Source of the DNA: an uncultured Bacillota bacterium
GTDB lineage: Bacteria; Bacillota; Clostridia; Oscillospirales; Oscillospiraceae
Reading direction: 5' to 3'
DNA length: 64,000 bases
Assembly: GCA_947073765.1 (NCBI GenBank)
Contig: CAMTMZ010000005.1
Location: 20,560-84,559 of the forward strand
Position numbers and translations under genes: made by a program. This document shows positions 8,328-16,507 of the stretch, one piece after another (position 1 is the first letter of the stretch; each line of letters begins with the position of its first letter). The notes beneath the pieces were generated by a model. It was not told where the DNA came from. It was given only the letters and a program-made list of their open reading frames with translations, and made no database searches.

Positions 8328-8864
8328 TCAAGGAATAGAGTTGTACGCCTCAATAGCGGAGTTCATCGCCTTCAGCAACGCACGGCTGGAGATACTGGCT
8401 CCGGACCAGCCGTCCACGTCCTGACCCAGCACCAGCGGTTTCGCGCTGTCCAGACCGGCATAGCGCTCCCAGTAGGACTTATTATCGGTGACATTGCTGC
8501 CAAAGCCGGGGGTCTCCTGGGCCTCTGTGACTTTGATCTGTTTGATCTTACCGTCAGGGGTAAAGGAGGACATAACGGTGATGGTGCCGCCATATCCCTT
8601 GGCGTTGCTGGTAATCACCCAGCCGGTTCCGTTGTCCGCGGCGTAGACATTGTCCACATTTTCCACATCAACGCCCTCCACCTTGGAGAACGCACCCTTC
8701 GCTTCCGGCAAAAGCTCGTTTCTGGCCTCGTTTTGGGCCCGGATTGTTGCCTCCAGAATTACTGGAGCTGTCACGCTGTTTGTAGCAGCCAAGGCGCCGG
8801 TAATCACAACACAGATGACGCACAGCACCACTATGGGCTTGAAAATCTTGTTCCAGTTGCTCAT
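8328..8864 (-). CDS. rnfG: Rnf complex FMN-binding subunit RnfG
   Basis: A 178-residue protein with one N-terminal membrane helix (about residues 9-30) and an extracytoplasmic FMN-binding domain. The motif DGWSGASISSRALLKA near residue 155 is the flavinylation site where FMN is bound through a phosphoester. RnfG passes electrons between the flavins on the outer face. It overlaps rnfD by 4 bases. In this copy the site reads SGASISS, with Ser where many homologues have Thr. Confidence 0.94.
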   Translation of the reverse strand: MSNWNKIFKPIVVLCVICVVITGALAATNSVTAPVILEATIRAQNEARNELLPEAKGAFSKVEGVDVENVDNVYAADNGTGWVITSNAKGYGGTITVMSSFTPDGKIKQIKVTEAQETPGFGSNVTDNKSYWERYAGLDSAKPLVLGQDVDGWSGASISSRALLKAMNSAIEAYNSIP

Positions 8865-9802
8865 TTCGCACCCTCCTTTTTCTTCTTGGCGATACCCAAC
8901 TTGTCCTGCCGGGTATTAACCTCAATGTAGGGGGTGATTAGGTTCATCAGCAGGATGGCAAAGGACACACCCTCATTCATATTGCCGAACCGGCGAATCA
9001 GCATGGTGACCACGCCCAGGAAAATGCCGGCAACCAGCTTACCCTTATCAGTGGTGGGGGATGTCACATAGTCGGTTGCCATGAAGAAAGCGCCCAGCAT
9101 CAGGCCTCCGGACAGCAGCTGCACAACTGGGTCCATTCCAAAGCACACAGACAACACAGCCACTGTGGCCAGATAGGTAACAGGAATCACGGGGCTGATA
9201 ACCTTGGTTGCAATGAGGTAACACCCGCCGATCAGAATGGTGATGGCGCAGGTTTCGCCCAACACGCCGCCGTGGTTCCCTAACAGGAGGGTGACATACT
9301 CGCCGGCCCCAAGATTGCCGGAGACGGCCAAAGGAGTCGCGGAAGCCAGAGCGTCCACCGTTTCAGGCAGGGGAAAGGCAGACATCTTGGCCCCGAAACC
9401 TACAGCCAGGGCAATACGGCCCACAATAGCGGGGTTAGCGAAGTTGTAGCCCAGGCCGCCGAACAGCTGCTTGATAATGACAATTGCGATAAACGCGCCC
9501 ACAACGGCCATCCACCAGGGCAGGGCAGCGGGCATATTAAAGGCCAGCAGCAGACCGGTGACTACGGCGGACAGGTCCGCAACAGGTATCTCCCGCTTCA
9601 TCAGCTTGCAATAAGCCCACTCAAAGAAGACACAGGCCGCCACTGTAACAGCGGTGAGAATGAGAGCGTTAAACCCAAAAATAATGACGGAGGCGATAAG
9701 GGTTGGGCAAAGAGCCAAGCACACTCGTCCCATAATCTTCTGGGTGCTGTCCGCGCTGGTAATATGGGGCGCGGCTGTGACAATCAGCTTGTTGTCCATC
9801 AC
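8861..9802 (-). CDS. rnfD: Rnf complex membrane subunit RnfD
   Basis: A 313-residue protein with about nine membrane segments, homologous to NqrB. It contains the FMN attachment region ATDYVTSPTTDKGK near residue 245 and the GYNFANPAIVGR loop. RnfD carries covalent FMN and riboflavin within the membrane arm of Rnf. It overlaps both rnfC (4 bases) and rnfG (4 bases), so the three are tightly coupled. Confidence 0.95.
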   Translation of the reverse strand: MMDNKLIVTAAPHITSADSTQKIMGRVCLALCPTLIASVIIFGFNALILTAVTVAACVFFEWAYCKLMKREIPVADLSAVVTGLLLAFNMPAALPWWMAVVGAFIAIVIIKQLFGGLGYNFANPAIVGRIALAVGFGAKMSAFPLPETVDALASATPLAVSGNLGAGEYVTLLLGNHGGVLGETCAITILIGGCYLIATKVISPVIPVTYLATVAVLSVCFGMDPVVQLLSGGLMLGAFFMATDYVTSPTTDKGKLVAGIFLGVVTMLIRRFGNMNEGVSFAILLMNLITPYIEVNTRQDKLGIAKKKKEGAK

Positions 9803-11106
9803 TTCTTACCTCCATTCTTCATCATAATCTTGGCCAGGGCAATGGAGGGGGCCAAAGGCCGCTTGGCCGGGCAAACGAAGGAACAGGTGCCGCAGCTCAT
9901 ACACAGATCCGCGTTAAGCTCAATCAGCAGCTCCACGTTGCCATCGTTGTAAGCCTGAACAATCTCCTTGGCGGACAGGCCCAAGGGACAGGCGTTGGTA
10001 CACCGGCCACAGTGGATGCAGTTTGTGGCTTTGGGCTGCTGCGCCATCTTTTTGGAAAATGCCAGCACAGCGTTGTTGTTTTTCAAAATAGGCTGAGACA
10101 AATCGGCGATACAGTTGCCCATCATTGGACCGCCGTAAAGCACCTTGCCCGGTTCCTCCGTAAAGCCGCCGCAGAAGTCCATCAGTTCTTGCACGGGAGT
10201 GCCAATCACTACCTCTACATTTTTAGGCTCCTTAATAACGTCACCGTCCACTGTGAGGCGCTTGGTGGTAAGGGGCATGCCGGTCGCTAAGTATTTGCCC
10301 ACAAAGGCCACAGAGGTAACATTCATCACCACCACCCCCACATCAGAGGGCAGACCGGGGAACGGCACCTCCCTTCCTGTGCAGTTCTCAATCAGAACCT
10401 TTTCAGCACCTTGAGGGTAACGGCAGGGAAGCTCCTTCACCTCAATGCCGGCAGAGGCCACAGACCTCATCTTGGCAATGGCCTCAGGCTTATTGCCCTC
10501 GATGCCGATGATGCACTTTGGGATCTCCAGATACTTCATCACCGCCTGAATTCCGTCCAGAATATACTGGGTATCCTCCAGGAAGCAGCGGTTGTCTGAG
10601 GTGATGTAAGGCTCACATTCGGCGCCGTTGATGAGGAGAACGTCAATCTCGTCCAGATTCTTGGGAGACAGCTTCACCGCTGTGGGGAAGCCTGCGCCGC
10701 CCAAACCCACCAGGCCGCTGGCCCGAACCGCATCCTGAAAAGACTTCAGGTCGGTGACAGCAGGGGGCGTAATGGCCGGATCTACTGTCTGCTTGCCGTC
10801 CGGGATGATGACCACCGCTGTCTGCACCGCGCCATTGGGGGCAGTAATGGTGGTAATGCCGTCCACCGTACCAGATACCCCGGAGTGAATGTCGGAGGAG
10901 ACGAAGCCCCCCGCCTTGCCCACTACGGTGCCCACAAAGACCTGGTCGCCCTTAGCCACTGCGGGAGCGGCGGGCGCACCGATGTGTTGTCCCATGGACA
11001 GCACAATTCTGGAGGGCAGAGGCATCTTTACGGTCTCCTGGTTGGACGTCCGCTTTTCATGCGGGACCTGCGCACCATGCGCAGATCGTTTGAGAAATTT
11101 GCTCAT
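9799..11106 (-). CDS. rnfC: Rnf complex NADH-binding subunit RnfC
   Basis: A 435-residue soluble subunit: an N-terminal barrel-sandwich domain, the GLGGAGFPTAVKLSP FMN/NADH-binding Rossmann-like region, an SLBB-type segment, and a C-terminal ferredoxin part with CIHCGRCTNACPLGL and CMSCGTCSFVCPAKRPL. It reduces NAD+ with electrons arriving through the complex. The ATG at 11106 is preceded by GGGAGGT at a long spacing; frame further upstream runs through the promoter and is not coding. It is the first gene of the operon. Confidence 0.95.
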   Translation of the reverse strand: MSKFLKRSAHGAQVPHEKRTSNQETVKMPLPSRIVLSMGQHIGAPAAPAVAKGDQVFVGTVVGKAGGFVSSDIHSGVSGTVDGITTITAPNGAVQTAVVIIPDGKQTVDPAITPPAVTDLKSFQDAVRASGLVGLGGAGFPTAVKLSPKNLDEIDVLLINGAECEPYITSDNRCFLEDTQYILDGIQAVMKYLEIPKCIIGIEGNKPEAIAKMRSVASAGIEVKELPCRYPQGAEKVLIENCTGREVPFPGLPSDVGVVVMNVTSVAFVGKYLATGMPLTTKRLTVDGDVIKEPKNVEVVIGTPVQELMDFCGGFTEEPGKVLYGGPMMGNCIADLSQPILKNNNAVLAFSKKMAQQPKATNCIHCGRCTNACPLGLSAKEIVQAYNDGNVELLIELNADLCMSCGTCSFVCPAKRPLAPSIALAKIMMKNGGKK

Positions 11107-11277
11107 GTAAGTTTTCGACCTCCCTATAACTTGCTGGAGTAATGCGGCCCGGCTTGCGTTTCGCCCTTTCCGGAACGGGCTGAGGCTGCCGCGTCCGGCC
11201 ACGCCGGACACACGACAAAACCCGCCGGTCCCTCCCTCTGCTTTTTGCGAAACCGCCGGTCTTGCTGCGTGATAATA
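11107..11277 (-). other. Long GC-rich 5' leader of the Rnf operon
   Basis: No gene is seen between rnfC and its promoter. The roughly 160-nt leader holds a stem TGTCCGGC/GCCGGAC, an imperfect stem around GCCC/GGGC, and two near-repeats beginning ACCGGCGG. No riboswitch class that I know could be matched by eye, so function is open. Confidence 0.35.
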
Positions 11278-11306
11278 ATGATACACCAGTCTTTCAGAGA
11301 TTGCAA
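11278..11306 (-). promoter_or_regulatory. Rnf operon promoter
   Basis: TTGCAA at 11301-11306 and TATCAT at 11278-11283 with a 17-base spacer, downstream of the terminator of the neighbouring microprotein gene. Confidence 0.7.
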
Positions 11307-11363
11307 GTTTTTTGTAGTGGCATCTCCCCTTTTTCGGCAAAATTTTTTCCCGGACCGGAGTAT

Positions 11364-11395
11364 AAAAAAAGCGCGGAGGGTATTTCCCTCCGCGC
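11364..11395 (-). terminator. Terminator of the Cys-rich microprotein gene
   Basis: Stem GCGCGGAGGG/CCCTCCGCGC followed by T7 on the minus strand. It insulates the microprotein gene from the Rnf promoter. Confidence 0.9.
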
Positions 11396-11408
11396 CCGGA
11401 CCTCCATC

Positions 11409-11552
11409 TCAGCAGCAGCCGTTGTTGCAGCCACAATTGTTGCCGCAGTTATTCCCACAGCCACTCCAGCCGCCACAGCTGAACAGGATGATGATGAGCA
11501 GGATGATCCACAGGCAGCTGTTGCCGCCCCAACCGTTATTGCAGCACCCCAT
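11409..11552 (-). CDS. 47-residue Cys/Gly/Asn-rich single-pass membrane microprotein
   Basis: Starts MGCCNNGWGGNSC, has one hydrophobic helix of about 12 residues (LWIILLIIILF, residues 14-24) and a C-terminal half made almost only of Gly, Asn and Cys in CGNNCGNNCGC-type repeats ending GCC; 10 Cys in all. A strong ribosome site (CAGGAGG, 8 bases before ATG) and a dedicated perfect terminator support a real gene. It resembles, in style only, the small Gly/Cys-rich YjcZ-like proteins of sporeformers. Metal binding or spore-envelope roles would be guesses. Confidence 0.75.
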   Translation of the reverse strand: MGCCNNGWGGNSCLWIILLIIILFSCGGWSGCGNNCGNNCGCNNGCC

Positions 11553-11644
11553 TATGAGTACCTCCTGATTATGAAAGTATTAAGAGGGCTGTTTGCCGCT
11601 CTCGATACCATCATATGGCAAAAGATCCAAATCGGTGCGCTCCT

Positions 11645-12727
11645 TTATAAAATGTTCTCGCAGAAGGCCCGGAGCATCGTAGCCATTTCCGCCCGAGTGG
11701 CATTGCGCTGAGGCTCCAGCGTAAGGGTAACACCATTGGTTACCCCGCTGACAATTTTTTGCTCCACCGCCCAAGCCATGGCCGGCCTTGCCCAACTGCC
11801 CACACGATTCAGATCGGCATAACCAGACAGGTCGGCCCCCAGACCGGGATTCAACTGTCTGAATTTAACCGCGTAGTTGTACATCATGACGACTGCCTGC
11901 TCCCGGGTTACCTGCCCTTCTGGATGAAAGCTTCCGTCTCCCATTCCCGATGTAATCCCCTGCGCCGCTCCCCACTGGACGGCCTGAACATACCAGCTGT
12001 CGCCAGGTACGTCACTGAAAGCAATCTGGGTAATCACCGCGGGGGAACCTGCAAGCCGGTAGAGCACCGACATCAGCATAGCCCGGTTCATGGGTGAATG
12101 CGGAGCAAAGTGATTGGCGTCCATCCCGGAAAACAGCCCCTTTTCATAGGCGTAGCCTACGGGCGCGTAATACCAATCATTCTGGTTCACGTCGTAAAAT
12201 GGCGTGTGCTCCTTTTTTCCCGCCGTCAGCGTGTAAGCTCCCTGAACACCCAGCGCCGCCTGACCGGAGCGAACCGTCACCGCGGCATCGGTATTTTCTC
12301 CCACTAAATAGCGGTGGTTCTGCGTCAGAGCCGCCCCAGATACAACCTCCTCCCCAGAGGTAACATCAATCACCGCTCCGGTGTGAATCAGACTGGCGGA
12401 ACCGTCCAGCAGAAGAAAACTACTCCCCATGGACAGGGTAACAATCTGGCCGTCTGGCCATTCCCGGCGCTGGAGGGTCTCACTGTAGCTGCTGGTGCTG
12501 CCCACTGTTCCGCCCCCCACGGCATCCAGCCGCTTTTTCGCGCTGTCATAGGTCTCCTGTAAAGCTCTGTTCGCTGCTGCTTCCCCGGACTGAACAGCTT
12601 TTGGGAAAAAAGTGTCCCGCAGATAGCTGAGTGTAATAACACTATCCTGCGACAGGGCCGCATAGGTTCCGACTGTCAGCAGTACAAAAACCGCAAGCAG
12701 CCCTGTCAACCGCAGATACTTTTTCAT
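11645..12727 (-). CDS. Secreted S-layer-homology (SLH) domain protein
   Basis: A 360-residue exported protein: signal peptide-like MKKYLRLTGLLAVFVLLTVG, a central beta-rich region with FecR-like flavour (DGQIVTLSMGSSFLLLDGSA) and three C-terminal SLH repeats, recognisable by FYDVNQNDWYYAPVGYAYEKGLFSG, FSDVPGDSWY and a third, more divergent YADLNRVGSWARPAM. SLH repeats anchor proteins to cell-wall polymers. The ATG at 12727 has GGGAGGAGG before it; the frame extends 12 codons further without support. It is monocistronic behind a strong promoter. Confidence 0.88.
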   Translation of the reverse strand: MKKYLRLTGLLAVFVLLTVGTYAALSQDSVITLSYLRDTFFPKAVQSGEAAANRALQETYDSAKKRLDAVGGGTVGSTSSYSETLQRREWPDGQIVTLSMGSSFLLLDGSASLIHTGAVIDVTSGEEVVSGAALTQNHRYLVGENTDAAVTVRSGQAALGVQGAYTLTAGKKEHTPFYDVNQNDWYYAPVGYAYEKGLFSGMDANHFAPHSPMNRAMLMSVLYRLAGSPAVITQIAFSDVPGDSWYVQAVQWGAAQGITSGMGDGSFHPEGQVTREQAVVMMYNYAVKFRQLNPGLGADLSGYADLNRVGSWARPAMAWAVEQKIVSGVTNGVTLTLEPQRNATRAEMATMLRAFCENIL

Positions 12728-12785
12728 TGGTTTTCCTCCTCCCGCTGGGAGATCATGCATCATAAGCGTAAGCAGATTGTTTTAT

Positions 12786-12814
12786 ATTATATCACCGGTC
12801 AACCCCGCGGTCAA
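12786..12814 (-). promoter_or_regulatory. Promoter of the SLH protein gene
   Basis: TTGACC at 12809-12814 and TATAAT at 12786-12791, 17-base spacer, near-consensus. Confidence 0.8.
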
Positions 12815-12909
12815 TCTTTCTTCAAGTTTTACGTCATTATGCTAATTTTAACGAGATATGTTTTCATCTGATGAATATAAAATATCAGGCAGGAAAGGAG
12901 GTGGAGAAC

Positions 12910-13065
12910 ATGGACCTCAATTATTTTAAGGACAAGCTTTTTGACATATTGAATGACAGCGACAATATCGACATATTGGATATTATCACAGATGACCGGC
13001 GTGGTTTGTTCATCGTCAGCACCTCTGATGAAAGTGTATTTGAGATACTATGCCGGAAACTGTAG
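12910..13065 (+). CDS. 51-residue small acidic protein of unknown function
   Basis: The peptide starts MDLNYFKDKLFDILNDSDNI and ends in ESVFEILCRKL; it is acidic, with no membrane segment and a predicted alpha-beta pattern. AAAGGAGGTG lies 6 bases before the ATG, an intrinsic terminator follows directly, and codon usage looks like that of a real gene. It is convergent with sigE, separated by the shared terminator. I do not recognise the family; location beside spoIIGA-sigE suggests, but does not show, a sporulation link. Confidence 0.65.
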   Translation: MDLNYFKDKLFDILNDSDNIDILDIITDDRRGLFIVSTSDESVFEILCRKL

Positions 13066-13072
13066 TGCCTGA

Positions 13073-13097
13073 ACAGGTCCCATTGGGGCCTGTTTTT
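13073..13097 (+). terminator. Terminator between the 51-residue gene and sigE
   Basis: Stem ACAGGTCCC/GGGGCCTGT (one T-G pair), then T6. It may also serve sigE from the other side. Confidence 0.8.
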
Positions 13098-13819
13098 TAC
13101 ATCATTCTTACAATTTCCTTTTTCAATCGGGCGATAATTCTCTTCTCCAGTCGGGAGATATAAGACTGTGAGATGCCCAACTGGTCTGCCACCTCTTTTT
13201 GGGTGCACTCCCGCCGGCCGTCCAGGCCAAAGCGCAGGGTAATGATGTGCCGCTCTCTACTGTCCAGCCGGTCCATAGCCTGACGAAGCAGCTGACGGTC
13301 CACGTCAGCCTCAAGAGGCTGCACCACTAAGTCCTCATCAGTACCCAAAATGTCAGACAGCAGCAGCTCATTCCCATCCCAATCGGTGTTCAGCGGCTCG
13401 TCAAAGGACAGCTCTGTCTTTTGGTTGGAGGTTTTGCGCAGATACATGAGTATTTCGTTTTCAATGCACCGGCTGGCATAAGTGGCCAGTTTAATGGCCT
13501 TCTCCGGCTGATAAGTTCCCACCGCCTTAATCAACCCGATCGTACCAATCGAGATCAGGTCCTCAATATGGATGCCGGTATTCTCAAACCGGCGGGCGAT
13601 ATATGCCACCAGCCGCAGATTGTGCTCAATGAGTAAATTCCGGGCCTGGGTATCTCCTTCCCCCAAACGGGCGATCAGAGCCGACTCCTCCTCCCGCTTC
13701 AAAGGGGCAGGAAGGGTATCGCTGCCACCGATATACATAATTTTTCCAGGCAGCGCCATCCCCAAGCGGATCAAAAGTTCAGAAATCCCAGCTTTTAGCA
13801 TTCTGTAAACTTTATTCAA
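13097..13819 (-). CDS. sigE: Sporulation mother-cell sigma factor SigE (pro-form)
   Basis: A 240-residue sigma-70 family protein. [14 protein letters not shown] marks the region after the pro-sequence; region 2 has [36 protein letters not shown] in pieces; region 4.2 carries the helix-turn-helix [21 protein letters not shown]. About 25 residues precede the conserved core, matching the amphipathic pro-peptide removed by SpoIIGA. I chose the TTG at 13819 because GAAGGAAGGG lies 7 bases upstream and the resulting pro-sequence has the expected length; the frame extends 10 more codons to a TTG at 13849. The start is 19 bases after the spoIIGA stop. Confidence 0.95.
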   Translation of the reverse strand: MNKVYRMLKAGISELLIRLGMALPGKIMYIGGSDTLPAPLKREEESALIARLGEGDTQARNLLIEHNLRLVAYIARRFENTGIHIEDLISIGTIGLIKAVGTYQPEKAIKLATYASRCIENEILMYLRKTSNQKTELSFDEPLNTDWDGNELLLSDILGTDEDLVVQPLEADVDRQLLRQAMDRLDSRERHIITLRFGLDGRRECTQKEVADQLGISQSYISRLEKRIIARLKKEIVRMM

Positions 13820-13838
13820 GTCAAACCCTTCCTTCACT

Positions 13839-14696
13839 CTATGCTCCAATCAATGCTTGATAACCGCCGCCATCGGACACTGAGGTGGGAGACAGAGCCA
13901 CCAACATTGGCCCAATCCTCTGTCCGTCTAACTCCATCCTATCTACCCGCACAGCCAGCAGTAATCCATGGTCCACACCTACGCTGCGGTAGGGCAACAG
14001 TCGGAACCGGGACTTCCACTCCCCTGTCCCCAAGCGTGTTAAGGCTCCAGTGGGATTGCGCAGATCAACGAGGCTGGGGCGCTTCCCTTGGGGAAAAAGC
14101 TGGCCCAGCCGCTCCCCCTCCGCCACCACAACCGGTTGACCGGATACCGGATCCGTGAGGGTGTTCCCTGTATCCACCAGAGCTGTAAGATCTGCTGTAT
14201 TTTCTCCCAAATACAGTTTTATGTTCACCAACTCTCCACTCGTGGCGCTGTGTCGGGCCAGCCGTTGAAACACCAAGGTGAGCACACCATAGCAGACCGC
14301 CGCTGACAGCAGCACCACTTTTAAATCCAACGCAGAGTAAAACACCCCTTTGCCCAAGGACAGCCCTGTTCCCCCCATCAGTCCAATTGCCACCACCCCT
14401 CCTCCAAAAGCAAAGGTAAGCGCCACGAAAAGGACTCCTTGACGAAGCAGGCGGCGGCTCCCACCATAAGATACCAGCATCATAAGGACCACAGACGCCA
14501 CACGGCATACCGGATGGGATAGAAAGCCCAGGCCAGGCAGAAAAATCGCCACCGCATATAATCCTCCCAGAGCTGCCCCCAAAGCAAAGCGCCATCTGCG
14601 CAGTGGTTCCCCCGCCAGCCGTGCGGCAGCCAGAAGAAGCAAATAGTCCACAAGGGTATTGAGAAAAAACAGCGTATCTACATAGATTACTGTCAT
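13839..14696 (-). CDS. spoIIGA: Sigma-E processing aspartic protease SpoIIGA
   Basis: A 285-residue membrane protease: five hydrophobic segments in the first half (starting [20 protein letters not shown]) and a C-terminal aspartic protease domain with [17 protein letters not shown], the DTGN active-site motif. It dimerises in the septal membrane and cleaves pro-SigE after a signal from the forespore. The ATG at 14696 follows a G-rich ribosome site (GGGGGGAGAGG). It forms the conserved two-gene operon with sigE. Confidence 0.95.
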   Translation of the reverse strand: MTVIYVDTLFFLNTLVDYLLLLAAARLAGEPLRRWRFALGAALGGLYAVAIFLPGLGFLSHPVCRVASVVLMMLVSYGGSRRLLRQGVLFVALTFAFGGGVVAIGLMGGTGLSLGKGVFYSALDLKVVLLSAAVCYGVLTLVFQRLARHSATSGELVNIKLYLGENTADLTALVDTGNTLTDPVSGQPVVVAEGERLGQLFPQGKRPSLVDLRNPTGALTRLGTGEWKSRFRLLPYRSVGVDHGLLLAVRVDRMELDGQRIGPMLVALSPTSVSDGGGYQALIGA

Positions 14697-14810
14697 GTCC
14701 TCTCCCCCCTTCGGCACGTCCTATTATAGGAGCTTGACCGGAAAAAAGCGGTCACAATTTTGATAGGGCTTTTTGACGGTTTCTGTCGGGATCGCTTTTT
14801 TCAAATACAC

Positions 14811-14839
14811 TTGACTTTTCCTTTATATCCTGCTATAAT
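14811..14839 (+). promoter_or_regulatory. Promoter of the PadR-DUF2812 operon
   Basis: TTGACT at 14811-14816 and perfect TATAAT at 14834-14839, 17-base spacer. Confidence 0.85.
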
Positions 14840-14867
14840 ATCGTTACGCGATATTATAAAACGATAT
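14838..14867 (+). promoter_or_regulatory. Probable PadR operator
   Basis: Inverted repeat ATATCG-TTACG-CGATAT at 14838-14854 overlaps the -10 and start site, and a further CGATAT half-site lies at 14862-14867. The position fits autorepression by the PadR protein encoded next. Confidence 0.65.
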
Positions 14868-14885
14868 TTAGAGGGAGGTGTGCCT

Positions 14886-15203
14886 ATGGCAGGACGGGAA
14901 AAGGGTCCTCTGACCGAGCCCATGTATTATGTCCTCATGTCCTTTCTGCGCCGGGAGATGTGCGGCACGGAGATCGCTGAATTTGTGGAGCACAAAACAG
15001 CGGGCCGTGTCAGCCTGGGCCCTGGAACGCTTTATACCCTTCTAGCCAAGTTCCAGGATGAGGCGCTCATCGCAGAAACTGGCGTAGATGGCCGCAAACG
15101 TACCTATCAAATCACGCATAAGGGCCGTCAGGCCTTCCAGGAGGAGCTGAACCGTCTGCGCTCCTGCGTGGAGGACGGCCTGTCGTCATTGGACGGGGGG
15201 TAA
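14886..15203 (+). CDS. PadR-family transcriptional regulator
   Basis: A 105-residue winged-helix protein with the PadR pattern: LTEPMYYVLMSFLRREMCGTEI, then GRVSLGPGTLYTLLAKFQDEALI and the wing GRKRTYQITHKGRQ. PadR proteins usually repress a linked membrane or transport gene and respond to small molecules or envelope stress. GAGGGAGG precedes the ATG at 14886; upstream frame crosses the promoter. It is followed 26 bases later by a DUF2812 membrane gene, a common pairing, and has a dyad operator at its promoter. Confidence 0.92.
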   Translation: MAGREKGPLTEPMYYVLMSFLRREMCGTEIAEFVEHKTAGRVSLGPGTLYTLLAKFQDEALIAETGVDGRKRTYQITHKGRQAFQEELNRLRSCVEDGLSSLDGG

Positions 15204-15229
15204 TCCCCTATCAGAAAGGAGGTACTGTC

Positions 15230-16465
15230 ATGACTGTAAAAAAACCTGTGCCCTGTTCTCTCTATGACATTCAAGGTATTCAGGAGTGGCTAGACGAAAT
15301 GGCCCTCCAGGGCCTTTTCCTGGAGGAGTTTACCCGCCAAAAGGACAGGGCTGTTTTCCGGACAGGTGACCCAAAACCGCTGCGCTACCGGCTCGACCCC
15401 GTCGGTAAAAGCAAAAACAAAGACAAGGATCGGGAGGAGCCCTATGCGCAAATGGGCTGGAAATTTGTAGACTGGATTCCTCAGTGGTATTACATCTTTT
15501 CCTCCGACAATCCGGAGGCCCCGGAGCTGTACACCGATCCCCAGTCTCTGTCCGTATCCATGGATCATATGATCCGGCGAAAGATCAAAACCTATATTTC
15601 AATTTCACTGCTCTGGTTCTTTTTAATTGCGCTGCTTATTTTTATCTCTTCTCACAGCTTTCTTTTGAACCTGCTTCTGTGGGGGTATCCCCAGGACCTG
15701 TTTTATATGATCCTTCTCCCCATCATTACGGTAATCGCTGCTCTGATTCTGGCTGTTAACATACGAAGGATCTTAAAAATTCGTAACACTTTGGCCCAGG
15801 GCCTGCCCCTGAAAGCAAAAAAGCGCTGGAACCGGCCTCTAATGCTTGTGATATGGCTTCCTATCTACATTTTGCTGCTCGTGGTCCCTAGGCTTATCCT
15901 CCCCTCATCGAGATGGGAGACATTCAGTCCGGAAAACGCCGCGCTGTCCCACCAGTGGCCCACCATTGCTCAGCTGGAAGCGGTTGCTCCCTCTCCCCTG
16001 GAGCAGGAACCGGAGGCGGACGGCTACGTCAGGGTCAACACCTCCCCCTTCGCCCCGGTGCAGGAGTTTACATACTACCATCCCCTTCGCGTGCCGCAAT
16101 ATCCCACTGACTTCTCCACTACCATCCACTACATCCAGGCCAGCTCCCCAAAAACAGCCAGGTGGATTTACCAACTGACGCTTGAGGAGCGGGCTGACCA
16201 GCTGAAGCAGTGGCAAAAGCCCACATATGTCTCCCACATTACTGACCTAGACCCCTTCGCCCCTCAGAGCTGGCCCGGCCTGGACCGGCTGGAGGTAGCC
16301 AGCTTTCGCGCCGGCGGACAAAGGGGCTGGACCTTTGCCGCTCTGCGGGGACAGGATATTCTGCTGGTCAGCTACAGGACCCTCTCCCGGTGGGAAGACT
16401 GCCTTCCTCTCTTCCTGGAGGCACTTGACAGGGAAATAATCCCACAATCCACATCCATAAACTGA
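15230..16465 (+). CDS. DUF2812 domain membrane protein
   Basis: This 411-residue protein starts with a DUF2812-like domain (YDIQGIQEWLDEMALQGLFL through GWKFVDWIPQWYYIFSS, residues 10-90), then three hydrophobic segments (about 123-147, 153-180 and 203-225) and a C-terminal extracytoplasmic region of about 180 residues. Such proteins nearly always follow a PadR regulator; their function is unknown, with envelope-stress roles suspected. AGAAAGGAGG supports the start. Confidence 0.85.
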   Translation: MTVKKPVPCSLYDIQGIQEWLDEMALQGLFLEEFTRQKDRAVFRTGDPKPLRYRLDPVGKSKNKDKDREEPYAQMGWKFVDWIPQWYYIFSSDNPEAPELYTDPQSLSVSMDHMIRRKIKTYISISLLWFFLIALLIFISSHSFLLNLLLWGYPQDLFYMILLPIITVIAALILAVNIRRILKIRNTLAQGLPLKAKKRWNRPLMLVIWLPIYILLLVVPRLILPSSRWETFSPENAALSHQWPTIAQLEAVAPSPLEQEPEADGYVRVNTSPFAPVQEFTYYHPLRVPQYPTDFSTTIHYIQASSPKTARWIYQLTLEERADQLKQWQKPTYVSHITDLDPFAPQSWPGLDRLEVASFRAGGQRGWTFAALRGQDILLVSYRTLSRWEDCLPLFLEALDREIIPQSTSIN

Positions 16466-16481
16466 GGTGATCCTGCGATAA

Positions 16482-16507
16482 AACGGGGCGGCCGGCGGCC
16501 GCCCCGT
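16482..16507. terminator. GC-rich hairpin between DUF2812 and rnmV
   Basis: Near-perfect palindrome AACGGGGCGGCCG/GCGGCCGCCCCGTT. A short T4 lies on the minus side after rnmV, so it probably ends that message; the plus side lacks a T tract. Confidence 0.6.

Noticed and set aside
11107..11277. c-di-GMP-I or FMN riboswitch in the rnf leader
   Set aside because: CACGCA and ACGCAAGCC fragments are present, but the rest of the conserved core could not be aligned.
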